Made by a program: the position numbers and the translations under genes. From the NCBI GenBank assembly GCA_035471785.1, contig DATIPQ010000142.1, positions 1 to 33,329 of the forward strand: DNA of 33,329 nt, given 5' to 3'. Positions 7,666 through 15,516 of this stretch are shown piece after piece (the stretch's first letter is position 1; each line of letters opens with the position of its first letter). This DNA is from Acidobacteriota bacterium. Its GTDB lineage: Bacteria; Acidobacteriota; UBA6911; RPQK01; DATIPO01. The notes beneath the pieces are model-generated. The model saw only the letters and a list, made by a program, of their open reading frames with translations. It did not search any database and had not been told where the DNA came from.

Positions 7666-9015
7666 TCAGCGGGCCTTGACGGCGTAGAGGTGGTTTTCGC
7701 CGCGGATGTAGACGGTGCCGTCGGCGATGGCCAGGGAAGCCCAAACCGCTTCGCCGATTTCATTGCTGGAAACCACCTCGAAATCCCGGCCGGCCGTGAA
7801 GACGTGGGTGCGCCCGTCGATGGTGGTGGCGAGGATCTTGCCGTCGGCGGCCACCAGTGAAGAGGCGACGCGGCCTTCCTGGGGCAGGCGTTCCTGATAG
7901 ACGACCTCTCCATCGGCGGCGGCGAGGGCGGTGATCTGTCCCCGGTCGTTGATGAGGTAGAAGAGGCCCTGGTAGTAGATGGGCGAGGGGACGTAGGCGG
8001 CCCCTTTGTCGTATTTCCAGGCGACGCGGGGGTCTTGGCCCTCCTCGGTCTGCTCGCCGGCCTCCCCCAGGCGGACGGCCAACACCCGCTTGGCGGCCGA
8101 CCCGGCCGAGACGAAGACCAGCTCGCCGTCGCTGACGGGCGAAGGAATGGCATTGCTCTCCACGCCCTCGGTGCGCCACAGCTCGCTTCCGTCCTCAGGG
8201 TTGTAGGAAACGACATGCTCGGAACCCGACACCACCAGTTGAGCGCCCGCCGCAGTGCTCTCTACCAGCAGGGGCGTGGCCCAGGTCACGCGGATGTCGC
8301 GGTCCACCCGCCACAGTTCCTTCCCGCTGCGCTTGTCCACGGCCACCAGGAAAGAATCCTTGCCGTCGAACTCCTGATCGCACACCAGCAGCAGCGTGTC
8401 CTTGTAGAGGACGGGAGAAGTCCCGGCCCCCATGCCCACCGTGCCGATGGTTCCAAGGTCGGTCTTCCACCTGAGGTTGCCCTGGAAATCATAGGCATAG
8501 AGCCCTTCCGCTCCGAAGTAGGCCCACACCGAATCTCCGTCGGTGACGGGGGTGGGCGAAGCGTAGCTGCCGGCTTCGTGGATGTAGTCGTAAACGGGTC
8601 CCTGGTAGGCGGTCTTTTCCCACAACACCTTGCCGCTTGAACGGTCCAGACAGAGAAGCTTCAGCGTCCAGGCGTGGTCGGCTCCGTCCCACTGCGGATG
8701 GACAAATTCTTCTCCGTTGAGCAGGTGCTTTGGGGGATTGGCATCTTCCAGTTTTTCGCCCCGCAAGGCCGTGGTGAGGAAGATCCGCTGGCCCCACACG
8801 ATGGGCGAGGAGTGGCCCTTGCCCTCGATCGGCGTCTTCCAGAGGACGTTGTTTTCGGGCCCCCATTGCAGGGTCAGGCCGCTTTCGGAGGAGATGCCGC
8901 TGCCGTCCGCTCCCCGCCATCCCGGCCAGTGATTGTTCTCGGCTTGCAGGCAGGCCCAGGACAAGACCCAGGCTGCAACAAAGTAAGTTCCGTAGCGCGC
9001 TCTTCGCTCATTCAT
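7666..9015 (-). CDS. PQQ-binding-like beta-propeller repeat protein, exported
   Basis: A 449-residue protein with an N-terminal signal sequence (residues ~1-25) followed by repeated propeller blades. The blades have the pattern of PQQ-like/BamB-type repeats: WPGWRGADGSG, SSGKVLWEK, LYAYDFQGNLRWKTDLG, SGKELWRVDRD, DGSELWRTEG, and a last blade ending in LYAVKAR. Family members include lipoprotein assembly factors and many proteins of unknown role; here no dehydrogenase active-site motif is evident, so it is best called a propeller protein without an assigned reaction. It likely acts in the periplasm. It is followed at the 5' side by a 78-bp gap and then the 3' end of an AAA+ regulator on the same strand, so co-transcription is possible but unproven. 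Confidence 0.88.
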   Translation of the reverse strand: MNERRARYGTYFVAAWVLSWACLQAENNHWPGWRGADGSGISSESGLTLQWGPENNVLWKTPIEGKGHSSPIVWGQRIFLTTALRGEKLEDANPPKHLLNGEEFVHPQWDGADHAWTLKLLCLDRSSGKVLWEKTAYQGPVYDYIHEAGSYASPTPVTDGDSVWAYFGAEGLYAYDFQGNLRWKTDLGTIGTVGMGAGTSPVLYKDTLLLVCDQEFDGKDSFLVAVDKRSGKELWRVDRDIRVTWATPLLVESTAAGAQLVVSGSEHVVSYNPEDGSELWRTEGVESNAIPSPVSDGELVFVSAGSAAKRVLAVRLGEAGEQTEEGQDPRVAWKYDKGAAYVPSPIYYQGLFYLINDRGQITALAAADGEVVYQERLPQEGRVASSLVAADGKILATTIDGRTHVFTAGRDFEVVSSNEIGEAVWASLAIADGTVYIRGENHLYAVKAR

Positions 9016-9093
9016 GTTCGATTGTCTCCGCGAGCAGTCCTTGCCGGATGGCGACCTATCGTCCTGATTCAGGGGGTGGATGGTTTTCAGACG

Positions 9094-10476
9094 TTAATGA
9101 CCGTCCCGCGTTCCTTTTCTTGGGGCGGACTTGGGCTTCTCTCCGCTCGAGGACTTCCCCGGACGAATCTTGCTGAGTTTGCGGTAGAGGGTCCGCTCGC
9201 TGATTCCCAGGCGCTTGGCCAGCTCGCGGTTGTCTCCCGGGAAGTGTTCAGCGACCCGCCTCAAGTAGCGCTTCTCGGCCTCCGCCAGGGGCATGATGGT
9301 CTGTCCGTCCACCTGGGCTGGAGCCGGGGAAGGGGAGGCGTCTTCGGCTTCCCGGCATTTGCCGGGGAGGTGTGCGGGGAGGATGATTCCGCCCTCGGCC
9401 AGCAGGTAGGCCCTTTGCAGAATGTTGAGCAGTTCACGCACATTGCCCGGAAAGGCGTAGCGCCTGAGTGCCGCGAGCGTGCGGGGATGAAGCTGCAGCG
9501 GCTCGGGCGCTTGCAGGCGTCGGGCGATGCAATCGGCCAGCAGCGGTATGTCCTCCAGCCGCTCTCTGAGAGGTGGAAGGCGGATGGGGAAGACGCTGAT
9601 GCGATAGTAAAGGTCCTTGCGAAAGGCTCCTTCGTCCACCAGCGCGCCCAGATCTCTTTGGGTGGCGCAGATCAGGCGGAAGTCGCTGCGCTGCCGGTCT
9701 GAGCCGCCCATGCGCCAGTAGCACCCGCTTTCAAGCAGTCGCAGCAGCTTGATTTGAAGCCGCGGCGCGATATCGCTGACGTCGTCGAGAAAAAGGGTGC
9801 CGCCGTGAGCCGCTTCAATCCACCCGCGACGCTCGCCCGTCAGCCAACTGGGAGATCCCCGCTCGCGCCCGAAGAGCTGACTTGCAAGCCGAGACTGCGG
9901 CAGCGAGGAGCAGTCGGCGGGCACGAAAGGCCCGTCATGGCGGGGACCGAGGCGATGGATGGTCTTGGCTACAAGCTTCTTGCCCGTTCCCGGCTCGCCC
10001 GCCAAAAGGACGACGATGTTGCGTCCCGCGACCTTCTCGATCAGATCGAGAAGGCGGGCGAAGGCGGGACCTCCTCCCACCAGGCGTTCTTCACCGGTTT
10101 CCAACTCGGCATCCGCTACCGGATGGATGCGCTCCAGGAAGGATCGCACGACACCGTCGTCATCTACCAGCGGACGCGTGATGACGTCCTCTCGATGCGG
10201 GCCCTGGGGCGTGTAGCGGACGTGCACTACCCGGCAGCTCTCGCCCGATTCCAGGCACTCGGCCAGGGGGCAGGGTTCTCCTGAGAGGGGACAGGGCGCG
10301 GCGTATCCGTGGAAGACCTCGTAGCAGAAGCGCCCCTTCACCGGGCCTCCCCCACCGAAGGTCCGCAGATAGGCATGGTTGGCGGCCAGGATCCGGTAAT
10401 CCTCTCCCAGCACGGCGGCCGGGTCTTCCAGGCAGTCCAGGATCGTCGAAGGCTGCAGCTTCCGCGAAGAAGCCAT
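9094..10476 (-). CDS. PAS-AAA+-Fis-type enhancer-binding-like transcriptional regulator
   Basis: About 460 residues in three parts. An N-terminal Cys-rich PAS-like domain (residues ~10-120) has cysteines at 51, 62, 69, 74 and 81. A central AAA+ domain follows, with Walker A GEPGTGKK (160-167), Walker B GGTLFLDD (225-232) and an arginine-finger region FRKDLYYRISVFPIRLPPLR. The C-terminus is a Fis-type helix-turn-helix (NRELAKRLGISERTLYRKL). This is the layout of sigma54-dependent activators. However, the GAFTGA loop that touches sigma54 aligns without gaps to GSPSWL (207-212), so normal sigma54 activation is unlikely. The start is ATG 10476: a perfect AAGGAGG lies 6 nt upstream, and a GTG at 10482 lies inside that ribosome-binding site. 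Targets are unknown; the neighbours on the same strand are the PQQ-propeller gene downstream and an ADOP permease upstream. Confidence 0.9.
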   Translation of the reverse strand: MASSRKLQPSTILDCLEDPAAVLGEDYRILAANHAYLRTFGGGGPVKGRFCYEVFHGYAAPCPLSGEPCPLAECLESGESCRVVHVRYTPQGPHREDVITRPLVDDDGVVRSFLERIHPVADAELETGEERLVGGGPAFARLLDLIEKVAGRNIVVLLAGEPGTGKKLVAKTIHRLGPRHDGPFVPADCSSLPQSRLASQLFGRERGSPSWLTGERRGWIEAAHGGTLFLDDVSDIAPRLQIKLLRLLESGCYWRMGGSDRQRSDFRLICATQRDLGALVDEGAFRKDLYYRISVFPIRLPPLRERLEDIPLLADCIARRLQAPEPLQLHPRTLAALRRYAFPGNVRELLNILQRAYLLAEGGIILPAHLPGKCREAEDASPSPAPAQVDGQTIMPLAEAEKRYLRRVAEHFPGDNRELAKRLGISERTLYRKLSKIRPGKSSSGEKPKSAPRKGTRDGH

Positions 10477-10635
10477 CGGCACCTCCTTTCACGCTGAGAG
10501 AGCCTGCTCGAAAGCGCAGCGGCACACCTTCTTACTTACCTCGATGCAACTCTCAGGCCAGTGATCGAGGGTCGATCAGGGCGCCAGAAGGATCCATTTC
10601 GGGGCATAGCCCGCTCTTCAGCGCCATATGCCCGC

Positions 10636-13248
10636 TCAGGCCCGGTGGAGGCTGACCGGCGAGCGGCTGACGGCCAGGGCCGGCAAAATTGTCGAGATCA
10701 GAGCCGCCATCAGCAGCAGCACGGGGATGGTCAAGAAGGTGATGGGGTCGAGGGGAGAGAGTCCGGTCCAGAAGCCGCGCAGGGCGTGGGAAAGGGCTGA
10801 GGCTCCGGCCAGTCCCAGTACCAGCCCCGCCACCGCGGCGGTCAGCGACTGACGCAGAATCAGGGAGAGGACGTCACGAGGACGAGCCCCCAGGCTGATG
10901 CGGATGGCGAGCTCGCGGCGGCGTGCCGTGACCGACTGTGCAGCGGTCCCGTAGAGTCCCACGGCCACCAGCAGCAGTCCCAGCAGCCCCAGTCCTCCTG
11001 CCACCGCGGCCGCCAGGCGCTGGGGAAGAAGGGCCCTGTCCAGTTCGCGGGAAAGGGGCGTGATCTGGCGCAAGGGCAGGTCGGGCGCCAGCCCTTGCAC
11101 GAGTTGGCCCAGGAGAGCCGGCGTCTCGCCGTCTGATCGCTGGGTGGCGGCCAGCAGGGCCATCTGTGTGCGCGGGTGCTGACTGAGCGGCAGGTAGAGG
11201 TAAGGCGAGGGCGGGGCGTCCAGCGAGCGCACCTTGCTGTCGGCGGCGATGCCGACGATGGTGATGCGCCGCTGCTCCTGTCCTTCCCGGTTGAGACGCA
11301 GGCTGCGCCCCAGCGCGTCGCCTCCCGGCCAGAAGCGCCGGGCGAAGGCCTCGCTGACCACCGCCACCGCCTGGCTCTGGGGTCCGTCCGAGTCGCGGAA
11401 GGACCGGCCCCGCAGAATGGGAATGGACAAGGTTGAGAAATAGTCCTCCGAGACGATGCTGTGTTCGATGGGCCAGTCCTGGCGCTGTGCCGGGGGGAGA
11501 TGGCCTTCTATGATCAGGGGCGCGGGGTTGGAGAAGATGCGGGCGCCCATTCCCAGCGGCACGCGGTTGGTCAAGGTGGCCTTGCGAAAGTGGCCGCTGG
11601 CCACGGTTTGCTCTCGGATGCGCTGGATGAGTTGCGTGGCCTCTTCGCCGCGCACTCCCGCCAGCGATGGATTGAGGCCTACTTGCAGCACCCCTTGCGT
11701 CCTGAACCCGGGGTCGGCGGCCGAGGCCTCCTGGAGGGTTCGCAGAAAGAGTCCCGCGGTGATCAGCACCATCAGGCTGAAGGCGATCTGCAAGGAAACT
11801 GAAATCCGGTGCAGGCGCGAGCCGGCGGCGCTGCGCTGGTCGCCCCGGCGCAGGCTCTCGGCCAGGCGAAAGCGGTCGGCCCGCAGGGTGGGCAGGATTC
11901 CCAGCGCCAGCGTTGCCAAAACGGCCAATCCCAGGGTGAAGGCCCAGGTCGCCGGGCCCAGCTCGATGTGCAGCGAGAGGCTGGGATCGATCACCGAAAG
12001 GGCCGAAGGCACCTGGGCCACCGCCAGCCGCGCCAGCAGCATGCCCAGTCCTGCCGCCGAAAGGCCCAGCAGCAGAGCTTCGCAGCTTTGCAGCCTGAGC
12101 AGGCGGGTGCGGCGGGCTCCCAGCGCCAGGCGCAGAGCCAGTTCGGGACGCCTCTGCAGCAAGCGGGCCAGGTAGACGTTGGCCAAGTTGGCGCAAGCGA
12201 TCGCCAACACCATCAGTCCGACCGCCAGCAGGAAGGAGAGGAAGAGCACCAGTCCGCTGCGGAAGTCCTCGTCGTGACCGGTCACGGAGGAGAGGCTGAT
12301 CTCCAGTCCGCGGTTGATTTCGGGATGGCTCTCGCTCAAGCTGCGGGCCACCCGGCGCATGTCTTCTCGGGCCTGGGCAAGGGGGACGTCCGGGCGCAGA
12401 CGCCCGATGGTCTCCACCCATCCGCCGCGCCGCTGCTCAAGCGGGGGCAGTCCTGCTATGGAGCCGTGGGAGGCGGGCAGGAAGACGTCGAAATTGAAGC
12501 CCACGAAGGTGCCCTGGAATCCCGGCGGACCGATGCCGATGATGCTGAAGGGACGGCTGTTGAGCAGCACGCTTTGGCCCAGGATGTCCTCGGAGGCTCC
12601 GAAACGGGTGGTCCACAGGCGGTGACTGATGACGGCCACCGGGGCCCGCCCCTGCTCGTCTTGCGGATTGATGAGGCGTCCTCTGAAGGGCTTCGAACCC
12701 AGCAGGGAAAAGTAGTTGCCGGTCACCAGTTGGGCAGGTACCACCTCGGGACGCTCTCCGCTTCGCAGGCTGAGGAAGAGTCCGTGGAAGCCGGCCAGGT
12801 CTTCGAGCGCACGGCTTTGGCTGCGCAGATCCTGGAAGTTGGGATAAGAAATCAATCCCGTAGTCTCGTTGCCGCTGGCCGACCAGTCCACGTTGACCAG
12901 GCGGTCCATCCGCTCCACTCCCGGCAGGGGACGCCAGAAGACGGCCTCGATCAGACTGAAGACGGTCACCGATGCCCCTGTTCCCAGCCCCAGCGAGAAG
13001 ACCGCCGCCAGCGTAAACAACGGCCGGGCTGAGAGCCTGCGAAAGGCCAGTCTGAAGTCGGTGGCAAGCCCGTTGAGGTGCTGGGTCAGGGCCAGCCGCA
13101 GCATAGCTGTCAGTGCGGGCCACTGCAGGCGTGTGTTGTGCTCCTCTTCCTGGCGATGGTGGATTTCCTCTATTTCCTCTCCAAATTCCTCCCGGAAATC
13201 GCGCGGCAGCAACGTCATCAGGCGGCCGAACAGTCCATCTTTCTTCAT
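10636..13248 (-). CDS. ADOP-type MacB/FtsX ABC transporter permease
   Basis: About 870 residues. The N-terminal segment (LLPRDFREEFGEEIEEIHH) is typical of acidobacterial duplicated orphan permeases. Next come a first transmembrane helix (LFTLAAVFSLGLGTGASVTVFS), a MacB-like periplasmic domain, a three-helix FtsX domain (VLFLSFLLAVGLMVLAIACANLANVYLARL), a second periplasmic domain and a final FtsX domain. There is no ATPase gene nearby, as is usual for this family, so it probably pairs with an unlinked ATPase. The ATG at 13248 overlaps the PadR stop as ATGA, showing translational coupling; GGGAGGG precedes it. The coupling implies PadR controls this permease. Substrate unknown; the family is thought to act in export or mechanotransmission rather than import. 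Confidence 0.92.
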   Translation of the reverse strand: MKKDGLFGRLMTLLPRDFREEFGEEIEEIHHRQEEEHNTRLQWPALTAMLRLALTQHLNGLATDFRLAFRRLSARPLFTLAAVFSLGLGTGASVTVFSLIEAVFWRPLPGVERMDRLVNVDWSASGNETTGLISYPNFQDLRSQSRALEDLAGFHGLFLSLRSGERPEVVPAQLVTGNYFSLLGSKPFRGRLINPQDEQGRAPVAVISHRLWTTRFGASEDILGQSVLLNSRPFSIIGIGPPGFQGTFVGFNFDVFLPASHGSIAGLPPLEQRRGGWVETIGRLRPDVPLAQAREDMRRVARSLSESHPEINRGLEISLSSVTGHDEDFRSGLVLFLSFLLAVGLMVLAIACANLANVYLARLLQRRPELALRLALGARRTRLLRLQSCEALLLGLSAAGLGMLLARLAVAQVPSALSVIDPSLSLHIELGPATWAFTLGLAVLATLALGILPTLRADRFRLAESLRRGDQRSAAGSRLHRISVSLQIAFSLMVLITAGLFLRTLQEASAADPGFRTQGVLQVGLNPSLAGVRGEEATQLIQRIREQTVASGHFRKATLTNRVPLGMGARIFSNPAPLIIEGHLPPAQRQDWPIEHSIVSEDYFSTLSIPILRGRSFRDSDGPQSQAVAVVSEAFARRFWPGGDALGRSLRLNREGQEQRRITIVGIAADSKVRSLDAPPSPYLYLPLSQHPRTQMALLAATQRSDGETPALLGQLVQGLAPDLPLRQITPLSRELDRALLPQRLAAAVAGGLGLLGLLLVAVGLYGTAAQSVTARRRELAIRISLGARPRDVLSLILRQSLTAAVAGLVLGLAGASALSHALRGFWTGLSPLDPITFLTIPVLLLMAALISTILPALAVSRSPVSLHRA

Positions 13249-13610
13249 GCCGGCCCTCCCTCGGCCACAGGCAGAAGCTGTTTGCCGCGGGCCAGCTTGA
13301 CGGCCTCTTGCAGGCGCCGGGCTTCGGCTTGGGCGACCTGGCGGCCCTGCTCGGTGAGGCGGTAATACTTGCGCCGCCGGTCGTCCCAGCGCTGGGGAGG
13401 ACGCTGCTCCGATTCGGCGATCCACTCCTGCTCCAAAAGGCGCTTGATGATCCCGTAGAGCGTCCCCGGAGACATGCTGACCCGCCCTTCGGTCAGATCT
13501 TCCACTTCTTTGAGAATGCCCCATCCATGCTTGTCGCCGTCAGCCAGCGCCGCCAGCAGGTAAAAGACGGGTTCGGTGAGGGGCAGGTGCCGGTCCATCC
13601 CTTTTTGCAT
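13245..13610 (-). CDS. PadR family transcriptional regulator
   Basis: A 121-residue winged-helix repressor. The PadR N-terminal domain is clear: LTEPVFYLLAALADGDKHGWGILKEVEDLT, then MSPGTLYGIIKRLLEQEWI and the wing RRKYYRLTEQGRQ. A short C-terminal helix follows, as in the small PadR subclass. Its stop codon overlaps the start of the ADOP permease, a pairing common in Acidobacteriota. The start may be ATG 13610 or ATG 13598; neither has an ideally spaced ribosome-binding site, and the predicted promoter would make the first almost leaderless. It probably represses its own promoter through an inverted repeat overlapping the -10 region. The inducer is unknown. Confidence 0.93.
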   Translation of the reverse strand: MQKGMDRHLPLTEPVFYLLAALADGDKHGWGILKEVEDLTEGRVSMSPGTLYGIIKRLLEQEWIAESEQRPPQRWDDRRRKYYRLTEQGRQVAQAEARRLQEAVKLARGKQLLPVAEGGPA

Positions 13611-13621
13611 CGTGTCCCGAT

Positions 13622-13651
13622 ATAGTACATCGGACTACGATGCATTGGCAA
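13622..13651 (-). promoter_or_regulatory. Predicted padR-ADOP promoter with candidate operator
   Basis: On the minus strand a TTGCCA (13646-13651) is separated by 18 nt from TACTAT (13622-13627), a reasonable sigma70-type promoter. An inverted repeat TAGT-N7-ACTA (13623-13637) overlaps the -10 box, where a PadR repressor would be expected to bind. Confidence 0.5.
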
Positions 13652-13701
13652 GAAAAATCCCCCGGCGCTGCTTCGGGGCTTTGCCTGGAGGCTATGTTGT
13701 G

Positions 13702-14073
13702 TTAGACGCCTGTGGTCAGTTTTCCGGCGATTCGGATGGCATCGTCCACGAAGCCGATGGCTTTGGTGATGTTCTGGGCGGTCTGCACGTTCTTCTTGAT
13801 CTCTGCAACCGACTTCTTGAGGCCCTTGACGGCGTCTTGAAGGTCGCCTTGCAGTTTCTGGGCCTGGTCGAGCCAATCCTGCATCGACTTCTTCAGCAGC
13901 TCATCGATCTGATCCTGCAACTCGTCGCACTTCTGCTGCAGCTTTTCGGCCTCATCGTTCTTGCCCTTGAGGCGGAGCTGGAAGATGAGGTTTCCGGCGG
14001 TCTGTTTCTGCTCCAGCAGCAGCAGCACGGGCCGGGGCTTATCGCCGGACGGGGAGGCGTCGTTGGGAGGCAT
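13702..14073 (-). CDS. Small coiled-coil protein of unknown function
   Basis: About 123 residues, not recognised as a named family. After a short Pro-rich start (MPPNDASPSG) comes VLLLLEQKQTAGNLIFQLR and then an almost continuous heptad-rich helix (residues ~40-105) full of Lys, Glu, Gln and Asp. It ends in a mildly hydrophobic tail (TKAIGFVDDAIRIAGKLTTGV). There is no signal peptide, so it should be cytoplasmic unless carried by a partner. The start is ATG 14073 with AAAGGAA 6-7 nt upstream; the longer frame to 14097 lacks support. It sits 27 nt after the coiled-coil lipoprotein gene and should be on the same mRNA. Likely an oligomeric or scaffold partner of that lipoprotein; this is inferred from position and composition only. 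Confidence 0.7.
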   Translation of the reverse strand: MPPNDASPSGDKPRPVLLLLEQKQTAGNLIFQLRLKGKNDEAEKLQQKCDELQDQIDELLKKSMQDWLDQAQKLQGDLQDAVKGLKKSVAEIKKNVQTAQNITKAIGFVDDAIRIAGKLTTGV

Positions 14074-14100
14074 GATGGTTCCTTTCTTGCTCTGCAAGGG

Positions 14101-15372
14101 CTACTGGCTATCGTCCTTGGCTTGCTTAGAGAGGCGGTCGGCCACCTGTTGGGCGGCCTCTGCGCTTTGCTTGGCCTCGGTTGCGGTTTGACGAAGTTGC
14201 CGGGCGGCGTCGGCTAGCTGTTGGGCCGTTTTTTCGGCGGCCTCCGCGGCGGCCTGTTTCTGGCTGTCGTCGGGGCTGAGGTTGGCCTCGCCCCGCAACA
14301 ACTCGGCTTGCTGTTGAGCCAATGCGGCCTTGGATTCGGCCGTGGAGGCCCGCGAGTCCGCCAGCGAGGCCCGGACCTGGGCTTGCTGGGCCAACTGCTG
14401 AGCCACAGTGGCCTGGTTTTCGCGCACTGAGCGGTCGTAGAGCTTCTCCAGCGATTGGGCCCGGTCGATGATGAGGCTGATGGCCTCCAGTCCTGACTTT
14501 GGGTTCTTGGCGGCCTCGATGAGCCCGTTGTGGCTGGCCGGGATGGCCGAGAAGGAATCGCGCAGCGACTTCAGGACCTCAAGTTGGGCAATGTGTTCCT
14601 CGTCAAGCTTGATCAATTGCTGCAAGGCCGAAGTGACCTGCGACGATCCGGCGCCTGCCTCCACGATCTTGTTGAGTTGATCTTGGGCCTTGGCGTCGTA
14701 TTCGGTCCAAGCCAGATCGGCGGCGATTTTGGTGGCCTCCACCAGATGCCGGGCGTAGGCCTCGACCGTCGGCTGGTTCTCCCTCAGTCCGCGCACCAGG
14801 GCCTTTTTACGCTTCGATTCCAGGTACTGCTTGAAGATGGCGGTAGCGGCGGTGGAGATCAGTCCCACGCTGCGCGCGGCGCCGGAGCCGTCGCTTCCCG
14901 AGATGGCCGTGACGGCGCTGATGGCGCTGGAGTTGATGTCGCTGGCCAACTGATCGAATTGCTGGGGGGAAAGCAGATCGGGCGAAGCCAGTTGCAGGAG
15001 CGCTTTTCCATAGTCAGCCAGGACCCCGGTGGCGTCCACTACGCCCGTGTGGAAGCGTTTGGCCGTCAGGAACATGGGGGTGTTGTCGGTCTTGTAGGTA
15101 AAGGGATTGGAGGGATCGACGAGTAGCCTCAGGTCGGTGGCCTGTGAGGGGTCCTGGGTGGCCTCGGTCAGAAACCGGCTCTCGGCGTCCTCGGGGCCCA
15201 CCTGAAGGGCCTGGTCGACCCCGCTTTGCAGCGCTTGGGTCGACTTGGCGAATTGCTCAAAGGGTCCGCTGCGCACCGATGCGCAGCCGGCCGAGAGCAT
15301 GAGAAGAAGGCAGAAGGCGAGAAAGAGCAGGGCCTTTCCCGTCGGGTGCGTTGCGGGCTCTTGAGGCGTCAC
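14101..15372 (-). CDS. Coiled-coil-rich lipoprotein of unknown function
   Basis: A 423-residue protein with a lipoprotein signal peptide (hydrophobic ALLFLAFCLLLMLSAGCAS; lipobox Cys near residue 30). The mature part is helical. A middle segment has SDINSSAISAVTAISGSDGSG and conserved-looking helices. The last ~110 residues are a long Ala/Gln/Glu coiled coil (SRASTAESKAALAQQQAELL and AAAEAAEKTAQQLADAARQL). No named domain was recognised. The start is GTG 15372, with CAGGAG 8 nt upstream and a near-consensus promoter 67-95 bp upstream. The lipobox has no Asp at +2, consistent with outer-membrane sorting under the rule known from other Gram-negatives. It probably forms a pair with the small coiled-coil gene downstream. 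Confidence 0.8.
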   Translation of the reverse strand: MTPQEPATHPTGKALLFLAFCLLLMLSAGCASVRSGPFEQFAKSTQALQSGVDQALQVGPEDAESRFLTEATQDPSQATDLRLLVDPSNPFTYKTDNTPMFLTAKRFHTGVVDATGVLADYGKALLQLASPDLLSPQQFDQLASDINSSAISAVTAISGSDGSGAARSVGLISTAATAIFKQYLESKRKKALVRGLRENQPTVEAYARHLVEATKIAADLAWTEYDAKAQDQLNKIVEAGAGSSQVTSALQQLIKLDEEHIAQLEVLKSLRDSFSAIPASHNGLIEAAKNPKSGLEAISLIIDRAQSLEKLYDRSVRENQATVAQQLAQQAQVRASLADSRASTAESKAALAQQQAELLRGEANLSPDDSQKQAAAEAAEKTAQQLADAARQLRQTATEAKQSAEAAQQVADRLSKQAKDDSQ

Positions 15373-15393
15373 GGCAGCACTCCTGAGGATAAG

Positions 15394-15414
15394 ATTCAGA
15401 CGGTGATTCTGAAT
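15394..15414 (-). promoter_or_regulatory. Inverted repeat in lipoprotein leader
   Basis: A perfect ATTCAGA-N7-TCTGAAT inverted repeat lies between the predicted promoter and the GTG start of the lipoprotein gene. The position suits a repressor operator or an RNA hairpin in the leader. No binding protein can be named. Confidence 0.4.
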
Positions 15415-15438
15415 ACGCGGGAAATAATGTTATCGAGA

Positions 15439-15467
15439 AGTATATTGCAGCTTTCTTAAGGCGTCAA
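15439..15467 (-). promoter_or_regulatory. Strong sigma70-type promoter for lipoprotein operon
   Basis: On the minus strand TTGACG (15462-15467) is followed after 17 nt by TATACT (15439-15444), each one mismatch from the E. coli consensus and ideally spaced. It is the best sigma70-like promoter in the window and points at the lipoprotein/coiled-coil pair. Confidence 0.75.
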
Positions 15468-15516
15468 TATCTGTCGTGGACAGTTTACAACCGGCTTCCG
15501 GACTGTGGGGAGGGCT

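Noticed and set aside
11809-13032. 407-codon plus-strand frame opposite the first ADOP permease
   Set aside because: Gln/Gly/Arg-rich shadow sequence, antisense to a clearly assigned permease with FtsX helices.
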